64,000 nt of DNA from Utricularia gibba (taxonomy: Eukaryota; Streptophyta; Magnoliopsida; Lamiales; Lentibulariaceae), in assembly GCA_002189035.1 (NCBI GenBank), contig NEEC01000002.1, forward strand, positions 2,542,001-2,606,000, given 5' to 3'. Made by a program: the position numbers and the translations under genes. A model generated the notes under the pieces. That model saw only the letters and a list, made by a program, of their open reading frames with translations. It did not search any database and was not told the origin of the DNA. Below are positions 28,201 through 41,300 of this stretch, piece after piece. Position 1 is the stretch's first letter, and every line of letters starts with the position of its first letter.

Positions 28201-28568
28201 CTGCCTGCAAGTAGAATAGTATCGCAAGTTCCATTGACAGTTACTGAATTCACTACGCCACTTCTAGGACTTTCGCCTCTGCTCACTGACTCAGTCCTCT
28301 CCAAGTTATTAACCACCCCATGACTCTCAGCCCCAATTCCGGCACAGTCCACATCGACTAATTGCTTCCTAACGAGGGTAGCAGTCACCGAACCAGGCCG
28401 ATCACCATCCAGTCGTTCCGAAACGCTCTGAAGAGGGACCTTCTGGCTCTGAGAGTGACGCTCGAAATAGTGCTGAATACCAAACTTGGAGGGCTGAGAT
28501 GGCAGCGCCTCCGGGTTCTGTTGGCCCTGTTTCTTGCCTCCTGAGCTCGTTCTCTTCCTGGGAGCCAT
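19251..28568 (-). CDS. DNA2: DNA replication ATP-dependent helicase/nuclease DNA2 (JHS1-like), many exons, one-base frameshift near the 3' end
   Basis: Nuclear enzyme for Okazaki-fragment flap removal and DNA end resection. It starts MAPRKRTSSGGKKQGQQ (ATG 28568). Exon 1 ends near KRFKFSPGM and joins LIKMSQDDVVDEVTWKI (about 27540), a junction typical of plant DNA2. Later exons carry the Fe-S/nuclease module: SCPRRTVLDERL (about 25560), PLEFKTGKGNSG (about 24490, RecB-type catalytic Glu/Lys) and CRSCRQLNACSVYHK (about 23860-23920). The SF1 helicase follows: Walker A GMPGTGKTSML (about 21860-21890), Walker B DVCIMDEAGQITLP (about 21100), GRDKDCILVSFVRSREHPEA (about 19590-19630) and LGDWHRINVALTRAK (about 19510-19560). 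The last two motifs lie in different frames, so one base is missing near 19570. It ends HMNRSLSL at TAG 19251. Most exon borders were not resolved. Confidence 0.9.
22948..22967. repeat. (GA)n microsatellite in a DNA2 intron
   Basis: A run of about nine GA dinucleotides lies within an intron of the DNA2 gene. It is simple sequence. Confidence 0.8.
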
Positions 28569-28708
28569 TCCCCCAAGAAACCCAGATTGAATTTATCCTC
28601 CCCGATTACACAAATTCCCTTGGTCGACGCAACTAGATCAACCAATTTCCATTCCCTACCGCCAGTAAAGCCGATTACTATAGCGACTGTAAGAGACGAG
28701 ACGCATGC

Positions 28709-28720
28709 TTTCCCGCCAAA
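28709..28720 (-). promoter_or_regulatory. E2F binding site upstream of DNA2
   Basis: The minus strand reads TTTGGCGGGAAA, a perfect match to the E2F consensus TTTSSCGC/TTTGGCGGGAAA, about 140 bp before the DNA2 start codon. E2F sites drive G1/S expression of plant replication genes, which matches the gene's role. Activity is inferred. Confidence 0.65.
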
Positions 28721-28813
28721 TAATTTGCCAAATTTGCGTTGAGGAGGGATAACTGAAACGCCGTCGATCTGACTCGAATGGACGGCTGAGATCAGTAAAA
28801 GCATATGTGCGCA

Positions 28814-28965
28814 CAGGCCCACCACACCCAGACAAGTCCAGCCCGAACAATACGGGCCTCCGAAGACTGCCGACCCAGCCCAGACGTGCGTATTATTATA
28901 ACAAGTTTTGGATGGGCCAGGCCCGTTTCTATTATAACCTTGTGTCTACTCAGGATCGGCCCAAC
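28814..28965 (-). promoter_or_regulatory. Cluster of site II (TGGGCC/T) elements
   Basis: Several TGGGCC/TGGGCT motifs occur on either strand: around 28816, 28876, 28914 and 28957, within about 250-400 bp upstream of the DNA2 ATG. Site II elements are bound by TCP factors and are common in promoters of proliferation and replication genes. Clustering in one short GC-richer block supports function, but this is inference. Confidence 0.5.
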
Positions 28966-29430
28966 ACAGCCCTTGGAAAATGGATGACCTTGGTTTTGGT
29001 TGGATGGATAATTTGTATTATTTTTTGGTAATTTTTGGACTAGATTGTTATTAGGTATCTAATAAATATTTTTTTAGTTTTATTCATATCTAATTTTGAA
29101 AACTAGTTTATTATAAGAAATAATAAAACTTAAATTGTAAAACATCATAATGATTAAAATTACTAAAAACTTTATCATCTGAAATGAGCAAACATACAAT
29201 ACATAAACAATTCTCCTCTGTAGGTCTCACATATGGTGCACAAAGTGTAAGAACTGAGAGATGATAATCATGATACACCACACTTTCTTGCTCAAATGAA
29301 TCACAAGGGAAAGCCGCTGGAGATTTTTTTTAAGCATCAACTACAGATGGAGTTTTAGCTATACAGATGGATGCGAAGACCTTGATTATTTAGTTTTACA
29401 ATACCTCTTGCAGGAGAAACAAAAGAAACC
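28966..29430. other. AT-rich spacer and RLCK 3' UTR
   Basis: Bases 28980-29200 are AT-rich without recognisable coding sequence. About 29230-29430 is the probable 3' UTR of the kinase gene. Confidence 0.5.
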
Positions 29431-30938
29431 TTATTCTGCTCTGACTGCTCTGTGCATCATGATGAACCTTCCAATGTCAGCACCTTCCACATTTTGACTT
29501 ATCTGAGCTAAATGAGCCATTCGCCTTGCTGCTGAAACCGGGGTTCCCATCTGCTCTGGAGGCACTTCCTCTACTTCGTTTTCTGTAGCATCTGGATGCT
29601 CTGTAGGGGAGGTGCCTGCATTTGAAACCTCAACAATGTGCTTTAAAAGTTCAACCACCTGGCTCATCTTAGGTCTATCCTTTGCTGATTTTACGAGGCA
29701 GCTATCTGCTAGCTTTGATATTTTCTGAGCTGCAGTGAGTGAGTACTGGTTTTCAAGTCTGGGATCCACTATCTTGCTAAATTTCCTGCTCTCTGCTGGA
29801 TAATGCTTAACCCAATCCAATAGTCTCTGCTGTGATTTGGGAAGATTCCTTTCCATGGATCGTCTGCCTGTCAGAATCTCATACAAAACAACTCCGAAAC
29901 TCCAGACATCACTCTTTGAATTAAGATGCCCTGTTTTCACATAATCCGGTGCAGCATATCCGTATGTCCCAACTACCTGTAAAAGAAGCTCATTCATACA
30001 AATCCTGAATTAAAAGACAGTTTCCTGTTTAGAGATGAGTTCAAGATTACCGCAGTTGAGACATGCGTATCATCATCTTCCGGACCCTCCCTGGCAAGTC
30101 CAAAGTCTGAGAGCTTCGGCTTGAACTCCTCATCCAAGAGCACATTCGAGGACTTGAAATCTCTGTATATAACCTGAAAATTTCTCAAACAAAGGGGGCT
30201 CAAAGATTAGTACTATCTGAACATCCTAGAACTTACAGCTCTTTCTAGAGACAAACCTGGATCTCCAGCTCTTCGTGCAGGTATGCCAGTCCCTGAGCTG
30301 CTCCTAGCATTATTTGTAGTCTCTGGTCCCATGATAGAACTGGCTTTGAATCATTGAAAAGATGATCGTCCAAGCTTTTATTATGCATATATTCATACAC
30401 GAGCAGCCGCTGTATTCCCCTTTCCCCATCCACTGCACAGTATCCTATTAGTTTCACCACATTTGGATGGTCCGCAACTCCCAGTAACTGCACTTCTGTT
30501 ATCCATTGCTTATGCCCCTGTTCAGACAAAATCGTATGGAACAAATTCTCGTAGATTCCAAAACACAATTGAGTTACGGTGAAGTATGTGGCCTACCTGA
30601 TATCCACTTGCATTAAGCTTCTTGATTGCAACAATGGAAGGATGCCCGTTTTCCAGAATAGTTCCCTTGTACACACACCCAAACCCTCCTTCACCAATCT
30701 GAAGCATCCTCTGGAAATTACCCGTCGCTCTGCTCATCTCAGCGTATGTGAAAACCCTCAGATTCCGCGACTTTTCTTCGTACATCACCGGGATACCCCG
30801 GCTCGCCGTAGCGGCACCGGATGATCTGGTCGCTCTATTATCCTCCTCGACACCAGATTTGTTCTTCCTTTTCCCTACCGGATCCGTCTTGTGCACTCCC
30901 TGCCGAACCTTCTCCTTGAAAAGATGGAAACAACTCAT
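29431..30938 (-). CDS. Receptor-like cytoplasmic kinase, subfamily VII (PBL19/PCRK1-like)
   Basis: Cytoplasmic Ser/Thr kinase of the class that relays signals from pattern-recognition receptors. Exons 30938-30597, 30517-30257, 30173-30051 and 29976-29431 join to 423 residues. I prefer the start [14 protein letters not shown] (ATG 30938), as related kinases open with a short Cys-containing N-terminus; an in-frame upstream ATG at 30986 is an alternative. Kinase motifs in order: [11 protein letters not shown] (Gly loop), VAIKKL (Lys), [20 protein letters not shown] (catalytic loop), [20 protein letters not shown] (DFG and activation segment), [17 protein letters not shown] (APE-equivalent APD), [17 protein letters not shown] and the C-terminal [11 protein letters not shown]. 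The RD residues are present, so it looks catalytically active. Confidence 0.92.
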
Positions 30939-32440
30939 CTGCAGCCCAGATTCCTCGTCCTCGCACAGGAAGTTGATGGATTTCAAGAACCTTAGCTTTC
31001 GCTGTTCTACGGAGTTTCACCTGGAGACGCCATGGCTTGCACAACCACCCCTCGGTTTATGCTTGGGGGGTCTCGGCCGGGGTCCAAGCGTACCTTTCTT
31101 TCAACGCCGCGGATATTATTTCTACGGGTATTTTCGTCTTTTGTACTGATGGATTCGATTCTAGATATAATTTTTTAAGAAATTATTTAAAATTCGATCT
31201 CCTTTTTCCAATATAGGCATAGTCCTATATTATGACACATCATTCCACTTGTTCAACTCTATCCTGTAATAATTCTAAAAATACCAGAAAATATGAATAA
31301 ATGCTTCAAAATAAAGGGTGTGTGACGTGGGAGACAGCTTGCGCCTTTTTGGGAGTGTTTGCTCACTTACCTCGGTCTGTTGAATAAGCACTAGCACCTC
31401 CATGTTTGACATTTGGGTACGCGTTTATCCGTACATACCATCTAGATGGTCAAGATTGATTTTTTGACTGATTATTTTTTTCCTAAAAAAAAAAAGCAAC
31501 CCAATTTTGAGTCAATTATAGTTGGGAGGAACTTGATATCTTTCTCGTGATGAAGCGTTTTGATTAAGGATAACTATTTTGTCTCTATATGCAAAATTTA
31601 GAATTCTTGGACCAACTCTTCATTCTACAACTAGAATCAAGTTATATTTATTTCATTTTTTTGGTAGTTCTTATGTATTTGACTTGGTTATTACATTTGG
31701 TGTTTGTAAAATCTATTGATTTAGTTATTGTTATAAAATCTATAGTTTTTTTATGAATTAACATCAGTTTGCTATTATAACCTTGGTCCTTGGGTTACCA
31801 TAAAATTCATAAGGTGAACAACATTAAATGTGTTATGTTGCTTTTGTTTGGATTAAGAACAATTAGATCAAAACTATTAAATTCTATCATTTTCATATAA
31901 AAATCTTAAATTCAATCCTAACTTTCATCTCTAAGCTTATCTTTATCTATTTCTGAAAAATACTGACGTGGCATTTCTAGAAATAGGGTAGTTTTTTAGA
32001 AATCGATAAACGTGTTTCTTATTTTCTCATGAAATGGAAATGAGGAAAAATAATTTATTTTTTGGAAACGATTTAAAAATAAGATAAATTTAAATTATTT
32101 TAATATTATGATTTTCGAAAATGAATACAAACATAAAAGAAATTTAATAAAATAAAACTAATAACTCAATTTTCATAAATGACATGTTAGCATTTATATA
32201 AATTGATAAAGATGCTCTAATAACAAAATGATATCATAATTTCCATCTTCTTCATGATTTTTTTGTATTATTTATTTTTTTAAAGAAATGGTACACACAA
32301 ATTCTTTAATCCACACAGTGCTATGGCATATAAACATTCGCGGGCTGAGAAAGTGAGCACACCCCTGTATCGTCCGTCCATCAAGCTATGGATGCACAGT
32401 GTAAAATTTGTAAGAGGAAGATGATGAAGCAGTAAGGTCG
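30939..32440. other. Intergenic region between RLCK promoter and metacaspase 3' end
   Basis: Bases 30939-31130 hold the kinase 5' UTR and proximal promoter. The remainder to about 32290 is AT-rich non-coding sequence, and about 32300-32440 is the metacaspase 3' UTR. No repeat family, tRNA or exon is recognisable. Confidence 0.5.
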
Positions 32441-34259
32441 TCATAGGGTAAAAGGCCTCGAGTACACGTCGAATGGATGGGAACACGTTAGTTGAGGCTC
32501 CTGCAACAACAAAAACAAGTCATCTTGCAATTGCTTTTCAAGAAATGGTGCAATATAGAAATGAGCATGCTACTCTGATGAGCATTGGTTACTGTGAATG
32601 TGTAAAATGTAGGAGTGGATGCATCAGTTGCTAAAGAAAAACCAGAGCATGGCAAGTAATTGGAGGGAGAGAGCATAGAAGCACCTGTCTTAAGCCACCC
32701 ATGCGTAAACTGCCTCCTGTGACGAGCATAGTCAAAAGAGATGTTACCATGGCACCACCGAGGTTAGGGGCTGAACCTCCGGCATCTCGAATTGCTGCCC
32801 GCATTGCATTTAACATGCTACCGTATGTGGTTGCATGGCCGCGATCAATGGCTTGAATGAAGCAGAAAGTCATGGCTCCAGTTGAAGTGATTTTCGACAG
32901 TGCCTGTAATACAGCAGTGTTCAGATGCTATGGGAAACGAAAGATATGTTGATAACTCATTGCTTACAGATGTGTCTGCTGAAGTCTGATCATCATCACA
33001 GCCGCTGAAAGAAATTACTTCTCCACCATTTGTACCTTTCCACATACCTGATCGAGGTCGATGATCCTCCCATGCATACTGTCCACTCCTGTTTTCAGTA
33101 AACAAAGTTCACTCTTGGGGGAAACAAAAACACAGGAGAGTATTCAATTGCAAACAGTTTTGAAGCTCACCAATTCATTCTGCAAAGGAAGGGCAAATCA
33201 AGAACTGTTCCGCTGTGACAAGCGTCTACTATGGCATGAAGCTTGACACCAGCAGGGAGAGGCCTGACAATAGTTGCATTAATCTCATCATCTACAAGCA
33301 TACCCTGTGTTTCAAAGTCAAGAGGACACAGAGTTTCATCATATCCATCGACCTCGTCTCCATTATAGTTCCTTTGTCTTGAACCATGACCCGAGTAGTG
33401 AAACACCAAAGAATCACCTGGCTGGCATCCTTGGACAAGCCAATACAACGCCATACGCATGTTTTGTTTGGTTGGAATTCTATAGGGGTCAGTTTCTTCT
33501 TCTGCATTTAGATCTCTTTTTCACATCAGCATGAATATGAAACACATGCCTTGAAAAATAGCCATCAATCGTTCTCAGTGTATGCTACTTGATATTCTAC
33601 ATGAAAATTACAGCGTCTTTTACCAATAGATTAGGCAGATTCCACAACTCTCACTATGTTACAAAGAAGCCTCAACCTGATGAAGAATTCAAATCTACCA
33701 GAAGATACAACCCTTACATCTATTCATAATTCATGTACATGCTTTAGGGCCAGTCTAGTTCACATACACACTAAGCCCATCCCTTTTCATGAAAAAAATT
33801 TTTCAAGTCAATTTCCAAAACGCAAATCATGATGCTTGACAGCACAAACATGTCTTACTAAATAAAATTCATCGCCAAAAATGTCAGTGATCCTTTTCTC
33901 TTACCCGTTAGCATGAGTATAGATGATTCTGGAAATCGAAACTTGTTGATGAGAAGATACCTCATGCACTTGGCATCATTAATGCATCCTTTCAGTTGAT
34001 AGCTAGAGAATCTATAAGATATGGCGACAATCAGAGCTTTCTTGTTGCCTTGAGAACTGGGTGGGGCCCCATGGGGAGCATGGAAGAGAGGCGACGGAGG
34101 AATCGGCGGTCCGGGATGGGACCCCCCATGCCAAAGTGGCGCGTCGCGTGGATCTGTTATGCGCGTTACGGCACGACAAATGGCGCATCGGATTGAGGTC
34201 GCCGCCGGGGGCAGCTGCAATGGGGTGCGGCAATTGGAGCAGTTCACCAGCATGTACAT
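32441..34259 (-). CDS. MC1: Type I metacaspase with LSD1-type zinc finger (metacaspase-1-like)
   Basis: Arg/Lys-specific cysteine protease linked to plant programmed cell death and proteostasis. Exons 34259-33905, 33501-33171, 33088-32968, 32903-32685 and 32500-32441 give 361 residues. The start is MYMLVNCSNCRTPLQLPP (ATG 34259). The LSD1 zinc finger C..C..IRCAIC is at about residues 6-30, followed by a Pro-rich prodomain (HGGSHPGPPIPP). The caspase-like core starts KKALIVAISY; the catalytic His is in LVFHYSGHGSRQ and the Cys in AIVDACHSGTVLDLP. The C-terminal DRGHATTYGSMLNAMR and the ending SHPFDVYSRPFTL match AtMC1. All catalytic residues are intact. Confidence 0.95.
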
Positions 34260-34803
34260 CACGAAGCTCGCCGGTGACTTTTTTGAAACTTGATCGGAAA
34301 ACCCAAAGGAATTTAGACGAATCACCGTGGATGAAACGCCACTTTCCCAACGTTGAAGAGTTATAAGGCCGAGAAGGCGAGTCCCGAAAAAGACGTTATT
34401 ACCCTCAGCTCGCTTGGGATATCCTCCTGCCTTGTGGCGGCTGTCGGACATTTTACATGGCCTTGAAACTCGAGCAGTTCATTCAATTTAAGTTCCATGC
34501 ACCCTTCCACATCATCATTTGAGATGAACGTTAGAATCAAATAAGGAAAACATGAGTTATCACAAACAATATGTGAATTGACTTTGATGAGGTATTTAAT
34601 TAATGTTTGAATTTTTTAAAAAATAAATTTCAGATTTAATGTAAAAAGCAACATTTCAAAAGTATTTTATTTTCAAAAAATCTGAAATTTGAAAAAAAAT
34701 TTAAACATGATTGATGAGTTAGATTAGAGTTTGGTGATCATTTGATTGATGAATTTGAATTATATGAGTTGGGTATTTTATATATAAATTACTAATTTTT
34801 ACA

Positions 34804-34820
34804 CATATATATATATATAT
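34804..34820. repeat. (AT)n microsatellite
   Basis: About eight AT dinucleotides lie in the AT-rich spacer between metacaspase and CK2-beta. Confidence 0.85.
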
Positions 34821-34912
34821 ACTCTACTGTTTTTTTTTCCTGATTCAGGTCTTAATTCCTATTTCCAGTATGTTTCCTTCCCCTTTTGCCTACCTACAAG
34901 AACAAGGATTTA

Positions 34913-34973
34913 TGCATTCCAATTTTTTGAAGAACATCATTTCTGCATTCCAATTTTTGAAGAACATCATTTA
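34913..34973. repeat. Two-copy tandem repeat of about 31 bp
   Basis: Units 34913-34943 and 34944-34973 both begin tgcattccaatttttt or a version one T shorter, and continue gaagaacatcattt. They differ by one T in a homopolymer and the last base. It is a simple local duplication. Confidence 0.85.
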
Positions 34974-35551
34974 TTTAATGTCTGCCTAACTGCAATGATT
35001 TAAGTTTTTTTTAACAGAGATTCCTAAGCCAGAGAAAAATGTAAAAAATGCGATGAGAATTCTTTTTAAAACCATATGTCAAATAGATTGAGAAAATACT
35101 CAAAAAAGACCACATAACAAGACATATTTATCTTTATAACAAAACAAAAGTAAAAAGTTGACTACAAATCAACTATATGTATTTTTTCCTAAATCCAATT
35201 ATCTCAACCATATACCCATGAGCCAACCGCATCTTTAGCCTGATGAAAATCTCAGCATTTTAAACTAAAAGTTTGACTGAATGCAGATATGAACCAAAGG
35301 GGGTGTTTGGAGAACATATGGCAAATACTCGTCAACAAGAAAGAATGAAAATATTAAAAGGCCTGGGAACTTTGGGAGTAAAACCTGCACGGTGTGTGCT
35401 CAAGAAATGATCATCGATACATTTGGCAAACATGGCAACTCAGTAAGCCGCGTGGCTAGTCTACAACTTTTAAACTGAAGCAGCCAGATGAGCACCTTTT
35501 ACATGTAGTAGTAGAATCACAGATTGCAGGCGTTTTATATCACCTTGATCT

Positions 35552-37339
<1,788 letters not shown>

Positions 37340-37495
37340 GTTTGGGCTGAATCCCAAAATCCACAGCCTGCCCTAAAAACAAACAGCCATCGACGCACAA
37401 TCAAATCGAGGCGAACGCAGTTAAAATCGCCACCACTAGTATGTTGAAAGAAGTCTAGGGTTCTTTTCTATTACAAAGAACAAGAATTATAAAAA

Positions 37496-37516
37496 ATAAT
37501 AATAATAATAATAATA
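37496..37516. repeat. (AAT)n microsatellite
   Basis: About seven AAT trinucleotides lie just upstream of the CK2-beta gene. Confidence 0.85.
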
Positions 37517-37919
37517 GCAGTAATACCAATATTTTAACATTTTGATAAATACTATTGCACTTTATTATCTTAATTTTGATTTTCAACATATAAATACTTT
37601 ATAGTAATATTTTAAAATTGGATTCAATCTATTTTTTGATTTGTTCATGATTTTAAAATATAAAAATAATACAAAAATTAAAAAAAAATTATTTTAAATC
37701 TTATATTTTTTTTAAATCTAAATTCCACATTAAGTAAGACAACTTTGATGAATTGTTTATAAAAATACTCATCTTCACTTTTTCTCTTACACATTACGTA
37801 GAAAAAAATACATATAAGATGAGTATTTTTTTTACAAACTAATTTTACTGTGGTTATTTTTTTAAAAAAACCCCAACTTTGATATATTGTTTTTTATCAT
37901 TCTAAAATATAACAATATT

Positions 37920-38118
37920 GTGGAAAATTTTTAAAAACTGTTTTTATTTTTTAAAAATAAAATTAAAAATTAAAAATAAACAACTAACTACTTTTTTAAA
38001 AATAATTTTTATAGTTATAATTTTAAAAATGTTTTTAATAAAATTATTTTTATAATTAAAATTATTTTTATTTATTAAAAATAAAAATAATAAAAATAGG
38101 TTTTAAAAATTTTTCGAA
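37920..38118. mobile_element. AT-rich foldback (MITE-like) element
   Basis: The left arm, about 37922-37965, reads aaaatttttaaaaactg then tttttattttttaaaaat. The reverse complement of the right arm (about 38075-38118) reads aaaaatttttaaaacct then atttttattatttttat, so the two ends form an imperfect inverted repeat of about 40 bp around an AT-rich core. No coding capacity. Low-complexity sequence makes chance palindromes possible, and no clear target-site duplication could be fixed. Confidence 0.35.
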
Positions 38119-38300
38119 ACACTTATGATGTGTTTTGAATGTCAACGGTCTGTCTTTGCAGAATTCTCACCAGATTTTGTTGGGTATTTTTCATGAATTC
38201 CATTACCCGACTACGTAAATTGCTTACACGGTGGAATCAATGGCATCCATCATCCAGTGCTCCAACAGCATGCTTCTTCTACAGGTTATCATGACAAGAA

Positions 38301-41300
38301 TCAGCATCCTGGCCAGCCTCTGCGCCTTATTTCTGGGTCCTTGTGGCTCCCATGCACGAACACCTTGGGTACTTTTTCCTGAAACAGAAGACGAATAACA
38401 AGGCTTGTTGTATGCAGAGGAACGACCGAGGGGATACAATGTGAGCGCATACCAGCTGCAACACAGGAGGGAATCCAATGTGAACGCCAATCCTGGAAAA
38501 CCCCTTTACGCTCAAAAGACACTCGTAGCCGTCGATCATTGGATGCTCGCTGTTAGAGTATGTGTGAGTGCATCCAATCAATAGCCAGGGAGCCGGGTCT
38601 CTATCTGATAAATAGTTCAGGTGGGGAAAGTTACCTGAGCAGGTATGTGAAATTCCTTTTCTGGAATTCTGACAGAGGGAAGTTTTCTTCTTTCGAGTAC
38701 CTGAAGAAGAGGTACAGCCAATGTAGTGGAATGTGAGAAAGAAACGGGAGAGACTTGGGATGAATATAAACCAGAAAAGAAAACAGTTTCTAACTGCAAC
38801 AACACCTATACCTCCATGGTTGAGGACTTTCACAGAAACGGGAGATCCCATTCATGGCAGAGAATGTGTCGATGTGGACCCGTGTTTCTTTCGAGTCATC
38901 TAGATGCCCTGTGAGAAAAGAAGTCTCCGTCCATGTTTTCAAGTAATGCAAGAACAAGGGGAAGGTGAAATAAAGGGCAAAAAAAAGAGGTTGCTCACCC
39001 AGACGATGCAGAGCGGTGAGGGCGTGACCACTGGGATAGTTCTCATGCGAGGCCATTGCCATTATAGCAGTACATCCTAGACTACACAAGGCACATGTCA
39101 GAAGCACAGTGGCTGGTGACAACTTAGCTTTTCATTGTAGAATTAAGCCCATGAAAAGAACTGCTAACCAATGAAAACACATGATAACCTGATCAAGAAG
39201 AACCCCAGCATGGAAATGTAAACAACTCGCCACCATCTCTTCTTTCTGTTGTTGTATCTGGAAAAACATAGGAAAATATCAAAACATAGGAAATATAACA
39301 GCAGATACGTGAAACTAACTACGAAGATTGATAGAGTGTACATTCTGCTAGCAGCCACGGCAGCTGATAAGTTGAAGATTGGCACAGAAACGATGATGAA
39401 GCGAAGTTCCTGCAATGCATGTCAACGTTAAGCTTCTAGTGCAGTAAACAAACTCAGGCCTTGAAGGCACGCATACCTTGTGTGGAAGTTTCGAATAAAG
39501 CAACACAAATGCTACAACAGGTATAACATACATTCGAACCCTTTTCTCAAGGATGAAACCGATCTGTGGAAAATATAAGGCTCAGAAGTCACAGGTAAAT
39601 GACACCTCCAGCAACTAGTGACACTAAGACTTACCAAAAACAGCGGATATGCAGACAACAGGCAACGTGGCAAGGCTGAAGTGAAATACCAGTGGAAAGG
39701 ATGTGTCTAGAGAGATAATAGTAAGGAACATACGCAGTCCCGAAAATGGTTACGTATTTGCAGAACAAAGGAAAAAGTAGTTCAAAAAGAAATGAACAAT
39801 AAGTTGACATTCTCTAGAACTTGAGTCCATACATCCCATTGACAAACATAAAGTTAACAGTTCCAGAGCATCTGGGGCTGTTAGCAATTCACATGTAATA
39901 CAAGAAAATCAATAGGATACACCCCATTCAGAACTTCTGTTCAGAACTGAATTGAACCAAAAAACTTCTAGTTCAGGCCATAACAACCTCTTCCAAAGGG
40001 TTGAATCTACCACACTGGTTAGACCTGTAGCGTTAAAGAGTTACAGCAACCTATTATGATAAATTATTTAAAAAAAATCTTGGAGAAACAGACCAATGGC
40101 TAGAAATGAAGCAACAGCAGACGAAGCTATAGCTTGATGCAACGAAATGGATCCATTCTGCAACATAGTTTTCAACAAAAATTCATCAGGTATGTACGCC
40201 ATTCGAGAAATGACTGTCATCCAAAAGAATTCGAATGCTTGAATACTGTTGTCCAAAACATCAGTAATCTTAGCTGCCTCTAGAGAATGCCAATATCAGC
40301 ATGCATACATTATATGAACAGGTATATGCATGGCAAGCAACAGAGTGAAACAAAGTCTTCTGTACTTTGCTCAATGATTTCGATAGCAACCACAACTCAT
40401 ACCAGCAAAAGGAGAAGTCCCAGAGGTGCAATCAGCAACAACATGTCACATCTGAAGATGAGAGTTGCGAAAACCTGATTCAAATATGGAAAACCCAGTC
40501 ATCAGAAAATTTTGGCACTATCCAATGAACGATTTCAGAAATAGAAGAGCCTAAATACACGATCCCTATCCATAAAATGAAAATATGCGGGTGAAAATTC
40601 TAAAAAATTCAAAACGAGGTGACTTGGTCGTGACAGCATGTTGTAGAAATAAGGGATGGCATGCTCTAGTGAACTAATCAATGGCACCTTGAAAACCTAC
40701 CAGTGATCTTAATGCTGCATAAAACCTTTGCTCCAACCAGTATCTGTATGCCAAGTTAACTGAAAACACAAACCGAACAAAAATCAATCATAGCAAACAC
40801 AACAAAAAAAAATGCGTGACAACCAAAGAATTGGAAATGAAAAAACTCATCCGTAAGTGGTTTTAAATCAAATCATTTTCACCATTATATGACTTGATCT
40901 AACTCTTTGTATCATGATCTTTTTGGGTTCACTTAAAAGGGTCATCATTTTTTTTGAATGATATGGCAGATTGCACGCTATGAGCATAATAAAAAAGACA
41001 AATAAAAGAAATCAACATTGTAAAATGGTGAATCTAGTAAAATAATCTTACCAAGGGCAAATGCCAATATGTTGGGAAGAGGTCTTGTACAATAAAACAG
41101 CAAGTGAAACTGAAGTGCCGTCAGTATAACAAAAAATGCTTCAACTTGAGATCCAAAATTCTTCCAGATCTGGTCAAGAAAATGTATGCATCAACACATG
41201 ATAAAGGTCATGTGTGATTCACTCTAAAGCTCATATGAAACATGGAAAAAGAAGAAAGAAATTCTAGAAGACCAGTATTCACAGGGAAAACATGATTGAA

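Larger units (their letters stand above)
34260..35551. other. Intergenic region with (AT)n and a 31-bp tandem repeat
   Basis: Bases 34260-34460 are the 5' UTR and proximal promoter of the metacaspase. AT-rich sequence follows, with an (AT)n microsatellite at about 34804-34820 and a short tandem repeat at 34913-34973. Bases 35000-35540 have no recognisable gene and include the 3' UTR of CK2-beta. Confidence 0.5.
37340..38300. other. AT-rich intergenic region with (AAT)n and a foldback element
   Basis: Promoter and 5' UTR of CK2-beta lie near 37340-37480. An (AAT)n run sits at about 37496-37516. The rest is extremely AT-rich and contains the foldback, MITE-like block described separately. About 38130-38300 is the ALG12 3' UTR. 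Confidence 0.5.

Noticed and set aside
34260-34451. In-frame upstream extension of the metacaspase (MSDSRHKAGGYPK)
   Set aside because: Metacaspase-1 proteins start close to the MLVNCS zinc finger; the upstream residues look like leader sequence and are not family-like.
40140-40256. [11 protein letters not shown] as the ALG12 segment corresponding to PEFEVFWFN
   Set aside because: It lies in the wrong order; the true segment [13 protein letters not shown] is at about 39920-40000, so this is intron sequence.
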